From the NCBI GenBank assembly GCA_038239195.1, contig JBBSEZ010000201.1, forward strand, positions 1-17,121: 17,121 nt of DNA, read 5' to 3'. Both the position numbers and the translations under genes were made by a program. Shown piece by piece: positions 1-7,405 of this stretch. How positions within the stretch are numbered: the first letter of the stretch is position 1; every line of letters begins with the position of its first letter. Below the pieces are notes generated by a model. That model was given only the letters and a program-made list of their open reading frames with translations. It was not told the origin of the DNA and ran no database searches. This DNA is from JBBSEZ01 sp038239195 (GTDB lineage: Bacteria; Planctomycetota; Planctomycetia; Gemmatales; Gemmataceae).

Positions 1-36
1 CACACCCATCTTGGGCCCGCGCGCCGTCATCCCCGC

Positions 37-42
37 TACAAT
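37..42 (+). promoter_or_regulatory. possible -10 box upstream of MoxR
   Basis: TACAAT matches the sigma-70 -10 consensus at five of six positions. It would place transcription start near base 49, ahead of the ribosome site at 63-68. The only -35 candidate, TTGGGC at 11-16, is weak and 20 nt away. This is a guess from pattern alone. Confidence 0.25.
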
Positions 43-62
43 GAACAGGCCCGCCCCCTGCC

Positions 63-68
63 GAGGAG
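63..68 (+). promoter_or_regulatory. Shine-Dalgarno site for the MoxR gene
   Basis: GAGGAG sits 8 nt before the GTG at 77. It decides the start codon against the upstream in-frame ATG at 41, which has no such site. Confidence 0.6.
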
Positions 69-76
69 CCGCACCC

Positions 77-1079
<1,003 letters not shown>

Positions 1080-1099
<20 letters not shown>

Positions 1100-1601
1100 C
1101 TCCGCGCCGGGGCCGCTCGCCGGCCCCCCCGAGATTGCGCCAATGGCCATCTGGTATCGCGTCTTCGCTCGCGGCGATGCGCCGCCCTCCCCCGCGGCGA
1201 TCGAGGCCCACCTCGCCTCGCTGGGGGTGGCGGTGCGCGCGACGTTTGCCGGGGACGAGGACGGCTGGTTCCAGGCCGAGCTGGTCTTCGGGGAGGGGGA
1301 GCCGGTTCGTCTGGAGCGCTTTCTGGCGAGCGAGGAAGGCATCCGCGGCGAGCTCAACAGTTGGGCGGCTTTTCTCGAAACGTGCGAGGACAGCCCCCAC
1401 CGCGTCGCGTTGATGGAGCGGACGATTCAGAGCCGGCAACTCTTCACGCTGCGCCAGCCGGCCGATCGCGCGGACGAAGAGGTGGATCGGGCGTGCGTCG
1501 AGCTGAGTCGGTTTCTGGCGCGCGCGGCGGACGGGTTTTATCAGGTCGACGAGCAGGGGCTCTTCGAGGCGGACGGGGCGTTGCTGGTGCGGGAGCAGTG
1601 A
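1080..1601 (+). CDS. uncharacterised protein overlapping the MoxR gene
   Basis: I do not recognise a characterised family. The product is 173 aa, soluble and acidic, with no signal peptide or membrane segment. The first 20 residues are rich in Pro, Ala and Gly and look disordered. A predicted alpha/beta region begins at PMAIWYRVFARGD and continues through an acidic stretch (EDGWFQAELVFGEGEP). A helical second half carries the motif ALMERTIQSRQLFTL. The ATG at 1080 is preceded by GAAGGAA and overlaps the MoxR reading frame by 20 nt, so translation is probably coupled and the two are likely one transcript. That link suggests a role near the MoxR ATPase, but this is only context. An upstream in-frame start at 1032 is unlikely because it lies deep inside MoxR and lacks a ribosome site. 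Confidence 0.8.
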
Positions 1602-1715
1602 GCAAGCGAGGGGGCGGGGGGCTCGCTCGCCGCTTTCTTGAGCGGAGTTGTCGCGCGGGATCGCGTCGAGGACCCTGAGAATGAGGCGATACGCGAACGC
1701 GCCCGGAAAAAAGCC

Positions 1716-1952
1716 ATGAACACAAACACTCCCCGGCGGGGCCCGCCAGGCATCGAGCTTGCGAATGTCAACCGCGCGGCCTTTCCGCTCGAGCAACTCA
1801 TCCCCTTCGAGGGGAAGTACGTGGCCTGGACGGCAGACTCGACGCGCATCTTGGCGAGTGGCGCCGACCTGATCGAGGTGGAAAAGAACCTCGTCGGAGC
1901 GGGAATCGACCCCAGCCAGGTCCTCTACGAGTTCATCGCTCCACCCGTTTGA
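1716..1952 (+). CDS. DUF5678-like small protein
   Basis: A 78-aa protein resembling DUF5678. The core is FEGKYVAWTADSTRILASG at residues 31-49, followed by a helix with acidic residues (DLIEVEKNLV) and a closing strand (VLYEFIAPP). Members of this family are small, of unknown function and common in planctomycetes and cyanobacteria. The ATG at 1716 was chosen over a TTG at 1638, whose extension (VVARDRVEDPENE) does not look like the family; the ribosome site (GGAAAAAAG) is weak. Its stop is 10 nt before the retropepsin-like gene, so the two are probably co-transcribed. Another small protein at 7032-7340 has a similar EGKFV core. Confidence 0.75.
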   Translation: MNTNTPRRGPPGIELANVNRAAFPLEQLIPFEGKYVAWTADSTRILASGADLIEVEKNLVGAGIDPSQVLYEFIAPPV

Positions 1953-1962
1953 AGTTGCGACC

Positions 1963-2421
1963 ATGTCCTTGCTGTTCAAATACGTCCTCCTGCGAATGCG
2001 CTCCCCGGCCATCGCCCTCGCCGGGCGAGCGAGCCGACCCAAGCCACTCATCCCCATCGCCGTGCTTGGCCCTGTCAACACCCGCCTCATCCAGGGGCTG
2101 CTCGACACCGGAGCGGATGACACGGTCTTTCCCGAAAGCCTGGCTACCCTTCTGGACATCGACCTGACCAACGCGCCGGAAGCAGAAGCGGGCGGGATCG
2201 CCGGGCTCCCCGCCGCACGGCTCCGGTTTGCCCAGGTCACCCTTCGCCTGGCGACCACAAGCGAACAGCGCGAATGGCCCGCGCTGGTCGGCTTCACGGC
2301 CGCCCCTTTGCGATTCCCGCTGCTCGGCTTCGCCGGGGCCCTGCAATTCTTTAGCGCCGACTTCCGCGGCGACCGCGAGGAAGTCGAATTGACAGTCAAT
2401 GCTCTCTATCCCGGTAGCTGA
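1963..2421 (+). CDS. retropepsin-like aspartic protease
   Basis: A 152-aa single-domain aspartic protease of the retropepsin type. The catalytic motif LLDTGADDTVFP is at residues 46-57 with Asp48 as the predicted nucleophile-activating residue. A second family feature, a hydrophobic stretch ending in LLGFAG, is at residues 120-125. These enzymes act as homodimers, each chain giving one Asp. No signal peptide is convincing, although the first 20 residues are hydrophobic and basic, so it may be cytoplasmic or loosely membrane-associated. The start ATG lacks a clear ribosome site. It follows the DUF5678-like gene by 10 nt, suggesting one transcription unit. Substrate is unknown; processing of the small neighbour is possible but not shown. 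Confidence 0.85.
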   Translation: MSLLFKYVLLRMRSPAIALAGRASRPKPLIPIAVLGPVNTRLIQGLLDTGADDTVFPESLATLLDIDLTNAPEAEAGGIAGLPAARLRFAQVTLRLATTSEQREWPALVGFTAAPLRFPLLGFAGALQFFSADFRGDREEVELTVNALYPGS

Positions 2422-2614
2422 TTAGTGAACGGAGGCCCGCGCTGGGGGCGGTGGCAGTGCTCTCCTTGCTCTTCGCCCCCTCTGGTTCACGGCCTGGCGG
2501 TACGGGGCCGCGACCTTGCTCGCTCCGCCCTCACCTTTCCCTCTGGACCACGCACCCGCCAGGTGGTATGTCCGCAGGCCGTCCGAGCCAGGTCCAGGGG
2601 AAAGGAGCGCCCTC

Positions 2615-3613
2615 ATGTCGTGGCCATCGGTTTCCGGACGAGTCGTCCTGTGCTTGCTCGTGCTCGCTCCGCCTTCCGTCCCGTGTAAAGGTGCCGCCGC
2701 ACCAGCGCGGCAAGGCCAGCCTCCTCCCGCCCCGACGATCCAGGACGTCCTCGGCTGGCTCCCGGCAGATACGGAAACTATTACGGCCGCCGTGGGGCCC
2801 TTCGCGGCAGAGATTGCCGACGATCCACCGGACAAGAAGGGCTCGTCATCGCTGCGGCAACTCCTCGAGTCCCTCTTTCTGGGCCCTGTCACCGATGCCG
2901 GCAACGCGGCTTTGTTCAAACAGGTGCGCGGCCGGACAGTGCTACTGGCCGTGGAGGGAATGCGACATTTCACAGACCCAGCGAACATCGGCGTCGGGAG
3001 CTACGCCGGTTATCACGTCCTGGTCTTCCAGCAAGGCGGCGGGCCGGCCAGGAGCGAGGTCGCGAAAGTCCTCCAGGCTGGCACGAAAACGACGTGCAAG
3101 ATCGGCGAACACACCGTCTACGTGTTCGCGGGGCAATGCCGGCGAGACGTTTGGACGCATTACGTCACCCAGCCGCAAGATGACCTGCTTCTGTGCGCGA
3201 CCGACCGGCGGTTCCTGGAGGAGACGTTGAGTAGGAGGGCCCAGCGCGCCAAGGTCGAAGCCGCCCCGACCCGCATGGAAGGATGGCAGGCACTGGTCGG
3301 CACGGCGCGCTTCTGGGCCTTGCGGCGGGGCGATCCCGAGGCGCCGCGCTGGGGCTTCCCGTTCCAGGAAGCAGTCTTCACTTTCGCGCCAGGCCGCCAG
3401 CGCCCCAAGATCAGGTATTTCACGAAATCCAAAGGGGCCAGCCAGGCCATCCGGCGAAGCTGGACGGGTTGGAGCGAGGACACGATCTTGACGCCAACGA
3501 CTCGGACGATTCGCCCGGGCGTCATCGAGGCGACGTTCCAACTCGACCGAAAGGCCGGCTGGTACTTCTTGTTCGGCTTGCTCGGGCTGCTCGGGCATCG
3601 AATCGCTTGTTGA
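2615..3613 (+). CDS. secreted protein of unknown function
   Basis: I do not recognise a named domain. The product is 332 aa with a probable N-terminal signal peptide (hydrophobic core VVLCLLVLAPP at residues 10-20) and a proline-rich linker to about residue 40. The middle carries two similar-looking alpha/beta stretches (around residues 52-140 and 160-205). The C-terminal end is hydrophobic (GWYFLFGLLGLLGH, residues 315-328), which could be a membrane segment or the buried last strand. The ATG at 2615 has AAAGGAGC 6 nt upstream; a TTG 99 nt earlier would displace the signal peptide and was rejected. The preceding 193 bases hold no gene. It lies in the block that separates MoxR from DUF58, with no evident functional link to either. 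Confidence 0.75.
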   Translation: MSWPSVSGRVVLCLLVLAPPSVPCKGAAAPARQGQPPPAPTIQDVLGWLPADTETITAAVGPFAAEIADDPPDKKGSSSLRQLLESLFLGPVTDAGNAALFKQVRGRTVLLAVEGMRHFTDPANIGVGSYAGYHVLVFQQGGGPARSEVAKVLQAGTKTTCKIGEHTVYVFAGQCRRDVWTHYVTQPQDDLLLCATDRRFLEETLSRRAQRAKVEAAPTRMEGWQALVGTARFWALRRGDPEAPRWGFPFQEAVFTFAPGRQRPKIRYFTKSKGASQAIRRSWTGWSEDTILTPTTRTIRPGVIEATFQLDRKAGWYFLFGLLGLLGHRIAC

Positions 3614-3688
3614 TCGCAGGCCCGGGCCAGAGCTCTGAGAAACCGAATGACCGTCCAGAAGCCGCGGCGCCAAGAACCGATCAGGGGA

Positions 3689-4108
3689 TCACGGCGCCTC
3701 CAGAACGCGCCGCCACTGGCGCGGCATCGCCGCGAAGGCAGCCCGATACGTCGCTTCCAGCGGGACCGACAACGCTTCCTCCGGCCGCAAAAAGAGGGGC
3801 ATGGCGGCCAGCTCGTCGCCCACCGCCACAGGCACGACGTAGGCGCGCACGCTCAAATCGCTCTCGGAGGCGGCCACCGTCAGCGGTTTGGCCGCCGGGG
3901 CCACGTATCCCCCACCGGCGAGCTCCTCCCAGATCTCCCCGTGAATCCCCTGCGGGTCGCGCTTCCCTGGCGGAATCAGGTCGAGAATGAGCAGGTGGAC
4001 CTGCTTTTCGATGAGTTCCGCCGCCTTCTCCACGAAGGCGCGAAGGGGGCCTCGGCCTGCCTTGTGGAAGATCCCCGCCTCGACGCGAGACCAGTCGTGA
4101 ATCGGCAT
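3689..4108 (-). CDS. DUF4058-family protein with internal deletion (probable remnant)
   Basis: The 139-aa product has both ends of a DUF4058 protein but not the middle. Residues 1-15 (MPIHDWSRVEAGIFH) match the family N-terminus, in which an FHxxW helix normally follows. Here the sequence jumps at about residues 16-20 to the late segment RAFVEKAAELIEKQVHLLIL, then DPQGIHGEIW (51-60) and the C-terminal run MPLFLRPEEALSVPLEATYR (103-122). Normal members are well over 200 aa, so by my recollection more than 100 residues are missing. The deletion kept the frame and there is no stop, so it could still be translated; a good GGGAGGG ribosome site precedes the ATG. Family function is unknown; many copies occur in Gemmata-like and cyanobacterial genomes. 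I read it as a decaying copy. Confidence 0.7.
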   Translation of the reverse strand: MPIHDWSRVEAGIFHKAGRGPLRAFVEKAAELIEKQVHLLILDLIPPGKRDPQGIHGEIWEELAGGGYVAPAAKPLTVAASESDLSVRAYVVPVAVGDELAAMPLFLRPEEALSVPLEATYRAAFAAMPRQWRRVLEAP

Positions 4109-4156
4109 GGACGTCCCTCCCGCATCAAGGCGACCGGCAGGACTTCGTTTCCTGGA

Positions 4157-4178
4157 GGACGGCTCAGGAGAGCCGTCC
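4157..4178 (+). repeat. palindromic repeat, copy 1
   Basis: Perfect inverted repeat with arms GGACGGCTC and GAGCCGTCC around the 4-nt loop AGGA, followed by TACG. It lies between the divergent DUF4058 remnant and the DUF58 gene, 94 nt before the latter. A related copy lies at 17099-17120 on the other strand. No U-run follows, so it is not a clear terminator; it looks like a dispersed REP-type element. Confidence 0.65.
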
Positions 4179-4272
4179 TACGCGTATGCGCCTGCCGCCG
4201 ATTATACCCGCCCTGAAGGAACGCGCCATCTCGCCTTTGCACCCCGCGCCTCTTTGTGGTTGAATCACCTGC

Positions 4273-5259
4273 ATGGCCGACGCCGAGAAATATCTGCGCC
4301 CCGAAGTGATCCGCCAGGTGGCCCGGCTCGACCTGCGCGCCAAGTTCATCGTCGAGGGCTTCCTCTCCGGCCTGCACGCGAGCCCGTTCCACGGCTTCTC
4401 CGTCGAGTTCTCCGAGCACCGCCGCTACGCCCACGGCGACGACCTCAAGGACCTCGACTGGAACGTCTTCGCCAAGACCGACAAATACTACATCAAGAAG
4501 TTCCAGGCCGAGACCAACGTCACCGGCTACCTCTGCCTCGACCTCAGCGCCTCCATGAACTGGTCGGGCCGGCAGGCGATGGCCAACGCCGGCCTGCTCG
4601 GGCTGCTCAAGAAGTCCGGGCATCGGCAAAGAGGTGAAGCCGGAGCGGCGGTCGCCGACGAGGGCCGGCTCACCAAGTTCGAGTACGCCATCTGCCTGGC
4701 GGCGGCGCTCGGCTACCTGATGATCCACCAGCAGGACCCCGTCGGGCTGGTCACGTTCGACACGAAATTGCGCACCAGCCTGCCGCCGCGCAGCAAGCGC
4801 ACGCAACTCGGGAACATCCTGGCGGTGCTGGCCAACCTCACGCCGGCGGGGGAGACCGACGTCGCGGGGTGTCTGCATCAGATCGCGGCGATGGTTCGCG
4901 GCAAGGGGCTGGTGATGGTCTTCAGCGACCTGCTCACGGAGCCCGGCCCGGTGCTGGAGGCGCTGCACCATCTGCGCCACCGCGGCAGCGAGATCATCCT
5001 CTTCCACGTGCTCGACGAGGCCGAGGTGCATTTCCCCTTCGAGGGCCTTATCGAGTTCGAGGACGTCGAGTCGCCCGACAAACTCACCCTCGACGCCAAG
5101 GGCATGCGCGACGACTACCTCGCCGCCCTCGCCGAGCTCCGCGAGGTCTATCGCACCGAGTGCGCCAAGGTCGCCATCGACTACGTGCCGATCGACACCA
5201 GCATCAACTTCGATCGGGCGCTGTTGCAGTACCTGACGCAGCGCCAGCGCCGGTTCTGA
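4273..5259 (+). CDS. DUF58 domain protein (vWA-type MoxR partner)
   Basis: A 328-aa DUF58 protein, normally encoded beside MoxR and thought to work with it at the membrane. The DUF58 signature is at residues 49-77: HRRYAHGDDLKDLDWNVFAK, then YYIKKF. A vWA-like fold follows with an intact MIDAS start DLSAS at 90-94, and later the conserved QQDPVGLVTFD (153-163). Between the MIDAS and LTKFEYA there is an extra stretch of about 30 residues (roughly 101-131, including LLKKSGHRQRGE) that I do not expect in the family. There is no membrane segment. The ATG at 4273 fits the family N-terminus but has no Shine-Dalgarno site, so it may be leaderless or weakly translated. A YdjY-domain gene starts 24 nt downstream. 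Confidence 0.92.
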   Translation: MADAEKYLRPEVIRQVARLDLRAKFIVEGFLSGLHASPFHGFSVEFSEHRRYAHGDDLKDLDWNVFAKTDKYYIKKFQAETNVTGYLCLDLSASMNWSGRQAMANAGLLGLLKKSGHRQRGEAGAAVADEGRLTKFEYAICLAAALGYLMIHQQDPVGLVTFDTKLRTSLPPRSKRTQLGNILAVLANLTPAGETDVAGCLHQIAAMVRGKGLVMVFSDLLTEPGPVLEALHHLRHRGSEIILFHVLDEAEVHFPFEGLIEFEDVESPDKLTLDAKGMRDDYLAALAELREVYRTECAKVAIDYVPIDTSINFDRALLQYLTQRQRRF

Positions 5260-5283
5260 TCGTTCCGTTCGCCGGAGGGGACC

Positions 5284-6030
5284 ATGAAACGCGCCGCCTT
5301 GCTCGCCGCTCTGCTGGGGCCGTGGGCCCTGTGCCTGGCCCCCCTCCTTGCCGACAAGGGCGAGCGCCCCCTGCCTCGCCCGCTGCCGCGGCCCGGTACG
5401 GTACAGGTCAACGAGGACCGCGGGGAGGTCATTCTGTCGGCCAAGGTGCAACACCCCAAGGGGAAGCCGTGCATCGATAACTGGGGGCAGCGCATCCAGG
5501 CGTTCGTCGGCTGCGACAAGGCGGCGGGCGGCGACGCCAAGATGGCCAACTACTTCGTCTTCCTGGTGGACGTCCCGACCGAGAAGGTCCACGAGGCGAT
5601 CGTGAAGCTCGGCGCCAAGACGCGCATCCACTACAGCATGGAGGAAGGCCACAAGCGCAGCGGGCTGAAGGCTACCACGAAGCCGGCCGACTTCCTCCAG
5701 GGCGACCCCGTGCTACTATCGGTCTTCTGGAAGGAAGGCGAGCGCTGGGTGGAGCGGCCTTACCAGGACTTCGCCCGCGAGCGCGTTCTGGTGGAAGGCA
5801 AGCACGTCGAGAAGCCGTGGTCGCCGAGCTTCGTGTTCCACGGCAGCGGGGCCATCCATCGCTCGGGCACCGGCTGCATCGCCTGCCCGTGCGACTGCGC
5901 CGGCGGGCTCATCGCCGACAACCGCTTCCCGCTCTACAACCCCAAGCCGGAGGTGCGCTTCGACCTCGCCAGGGTGCCCGCCGCGGGCACGCAGGTCTAC
6001 GTCCGCATCCGCGCCGTCTGCACGCGGTGA
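5284..6030 (+). CDS. secreted YdjY-domain protein with Cys cluster
   Basis: A 248-aa exported protein. The signal peptide spans residues 1-23 (MKRAALLAALLG..., likely cleavage after LLA). The middle resembles the YdjY domain found in many planctomycete secreted proteins: FVFLVDVPTEKVHEAIVKLG at 91-110, then GDPVLLSVFW at 140-149. The C-terminal part has FVFHGSGAIHRSG, followed by a cysteine cluster CIACPCDC with C198, C201, C203 and C205. That spacing suggests metal binding or disulfides outside the cytoplasm. Family function is unknown. GGAGGGG lies just before the ATG, and the gene starts 24 nt after DUF58 and ends 3 nt before the WD40 gene, so the three are probably co-transcribed. Confidence 0.8.
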   Translation: MKRAALLAALLGPWALCLAPLLADKGERPLPRPLPRPGTVQVNEDRGEVILSAKVQHPKGKPCIDNWGQRIQAFVGCDKAAGGDAKMANYFVFLVDVPTEKVHEAIVKLGAKTRIHYSMEEGHKRSGLKATTKPADFLQGDPVLLSVFWKEGERWVERPYQDFARERVLVEGKHVEKPWSPSFVFHGSGAIHRSGTGCIACPCDCAGGLIADNRFPLYNPKPEVRFDLARVPAAGTQVYVRIRAVCTR

Positions 6031-6033
6031 ACC

Positions 6034-7101
6034 ATGCTGAATCGCCTCGCCGCGTATTGTCTGCTCACCTCGGCCCTGCTGGGGCCGGTGCCGTGCCGCG
6101 CCGAAAAGGCCCTGCGCGGGCACACCGATAACGTGTACGCGCTCGCCTTCTCCCCCGACGGCAAGTGCCTTGCCTCCGGGAGCGGCGACGGCACGCTCCG
6201 GCTGTGGGACGTCGCGAGTGGGAAGGCCCAGACGATCGAGGCCCATGACGGATCGGTTTACGATCTGGCGTTCTCCCGCGACGGCAAGACGGTCGCGACG
6301 GCGGGCGGCGACAAGCTGGTGCGCACCTGGGACGCCGTCACCGGCAAGCCCAGGCAGGTCTTCCGGGGCCACACCAAAGCGGTCTACTGTGTCGCCATCT
6401 CGCCGGACGGCAAGGCGCTGGCATCGGGAAGCGACGACAACACGGTCAAGCTGTGGGACGCGGCGAAGGCTGGCGCCACGGCCACGCTGGCGGGGCACGT
6501 ACGCGTCGTCTACGGGGTCGCCTTCTCGCCGGACGGCAAGTTGCTGGCGTCGTCGAGCAGCGACAAGAGCGTGCGGCTGTGGGACGTGGCGGCGAGGAAG
6601 GAGCGGGCCGTGCTGAACGGGCACACCAGCGACGTCTACCGCTGCGCCTTCTCCTCCGACGGCAAGCTGCTGGCCACGGCGAGCCAGGACAAAACGGTGC
6701 GCACGTGGGACGTGCTTAAGGGGCGGGCCAAGGCCACCCTGGTTGGGCACGGCGACCCGGTGTACGCGGTGACGTTCGTGGGTCGGGAGACGATGGTGGC
6801 GTCGGCGAGCGACGACCACACGGTGCGGTTGTGGGACGGCGGGGCGAAGGTTGAGCGTGGGCGGTATGGCGGCCATGCCGATTCGGCGTATGCGGTGGCG
6901 ACGTCGGAGGATGGGAAGCGCGCGGCGTCGGCGGGGGCGGGGGACAATGTGGTTCGGGTGTGGGACGTGGGGGAGGTGATCCACAGCAAGGCGCTCCCGC
7001 GCCGGGTGAGGAACAGGCCGGCCCTTTGGCGTTATCTGCGGCATGGTAGTGGGAGGTTGTGTCCGCGAATTCTGAGGATCGGCTCCTCGGTGCGAACCTG
7101 A
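6034..7101 (+). CDS. secreted seven-bladed WD40 repeat protein
   Basis: A 355-aa protein with a signal peptide (residues 1-23, MLNRLAAYCLLTSALLG..., likely cut near CRA/EK) followed by seven WD40 repeats at about residues 27-312. Each is about 41 residues and has the form GH..xVY.xAFSPDGK.LAS.S.D.TVRLWD; six end in LWD or TWD and the seventh in VWD. Seven units close a beta-propeller, usually a protein-binding platform; no catalytic domain is attached. The VY after GH is kept in nearly every repeat, which suggests recent internal duplication or gene conversion. The last 40 residues are basic, unlike the repeats, and lie opposite the 3' end of the small minus-strand gene, so they may be a late extension. 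Translation follows the YdjY gene after 3 nt. Confidence 0.9.
   Translation: MLNRLAAYCLLTSALLGPVPCRAEKALRGHTDNVYALAFSPDGKCLASGSGDGTLRLWDVASGKAQTIEAHDGSVYDLAFSRDGKTVATAGGDKLVRTWDAVTGKPRQVFRGHTKAVYCVAISPDGKALASGSDDNTVKLWDAAKAGATATLAGHVRVVYGVAFSPDGKLLASSSSDKSVRLWDVAARKERAVLNGHTSDVYRCAFSSDGKLLATASQDKTVRTWDVLKGRAKATLVGHGDPVYAVTFVGRETMVASASDDHTVRLWDGGAKVERGRYGGHADSAYAVATSEDGKRAASAGAGDNVVRVWDVGEVIHSKALPRRVRNRPALWRYLRHGSGRLCPRILRIGSSVRT
6112..6969 (+). repeat. seven tandem WD40-coding units
   Basis: Seven coding units of about 123-129 bases each, encoding the WD40 blades. The first five share DGK and D(K/N/G)xVR at the same places. Units 6 and 7 have diverged (VGRETMV, SEDGKRAAS). Confidence 0.75.
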
Positions 7102-7340
7102 TGGATCAGATGCGCCTCGAGCAAATACCGCTGCACTCCAACGTCTCTGGCCGCTTCTTGCGTATCGTACAGCCCGACGATCTCTGTCCCTTTGATGAGA
7201 ACGAACTTGCCCTCGTGGCCCTCCGCCAACAGTCGCCCGACCTCGCGACGGTACGTTTCCCACTCGGTCGCCAACGGGCTGTCCGGGCGCGTGGGGGCAA
7301 GTTGGGTGTAGTGAACCGTGTTCCTATGCGTCGTGCTCAT
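7032..7340 (-). CDS. small GKFV protein, DUF5678-like
   Basis: A 102-aa protein with a conserved-looking core: EWETYRREVGRLLAEGHEG, then KFVLIKGTEIVGLYDTQEAA, and a closing HLIHQV strand (residues 79-84). The order GKFV, short beta hairpin, D(T)xEEA helix, long strand resembles the DUF5678-like protein at 1716-1952. I recognise the type as a common uncharacterised planctomycete small protein, without a known role. The ATG at 7340 is preceded by a strong GGAGGGAGG ribosome site, which together with the sequence pattern makes it a real gene. It follows the ceramidase gene by 65 nt and probably ends that transcript. Its last 70 bases overlap the convergent WD40 gene. Confidence 0.75.
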   Translation of the reverse strand: MSTTHRNTVHYTQLAPTRPDSPLATEWETYRREVGRLLAEGHEGKFVLIKGTEIVGLYDTQEAARDVGVQRYLLEAHLIHQVRTEEPILRIRGHNLPLPCRR

Positions 7341-7405
7341 TTCCTCCCTCCTTTCCCCCGACACGATACCGAAACCGGCGCCCCGAATCTGCGCCTGCCC
7401 GGTCC

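Noticed and set aside
2444..2480. Inverted repeat GGGGGCG/CGCCCCC after the retropepsin gene, as a terminator
   Set aside because: The loop is 23 nt and no U-run follows; such 7-base matches are expected in DNA this GC-rich.
3976..5652. A 558-codon open frame on the minus strand opposite DUF58
   Set aside because: It lies antisense to the clear DUF58 gene and runs out of frame through the DUF4058 remnant; the protein is low-complexity.
5716..7263. A 515-codon open frame on the minus strand opposite the WD40 gene
   Set aside because: It is the antisense of the WD40 repeats; its apparent repeats (VPQPHxxVAARR) only mirror them.
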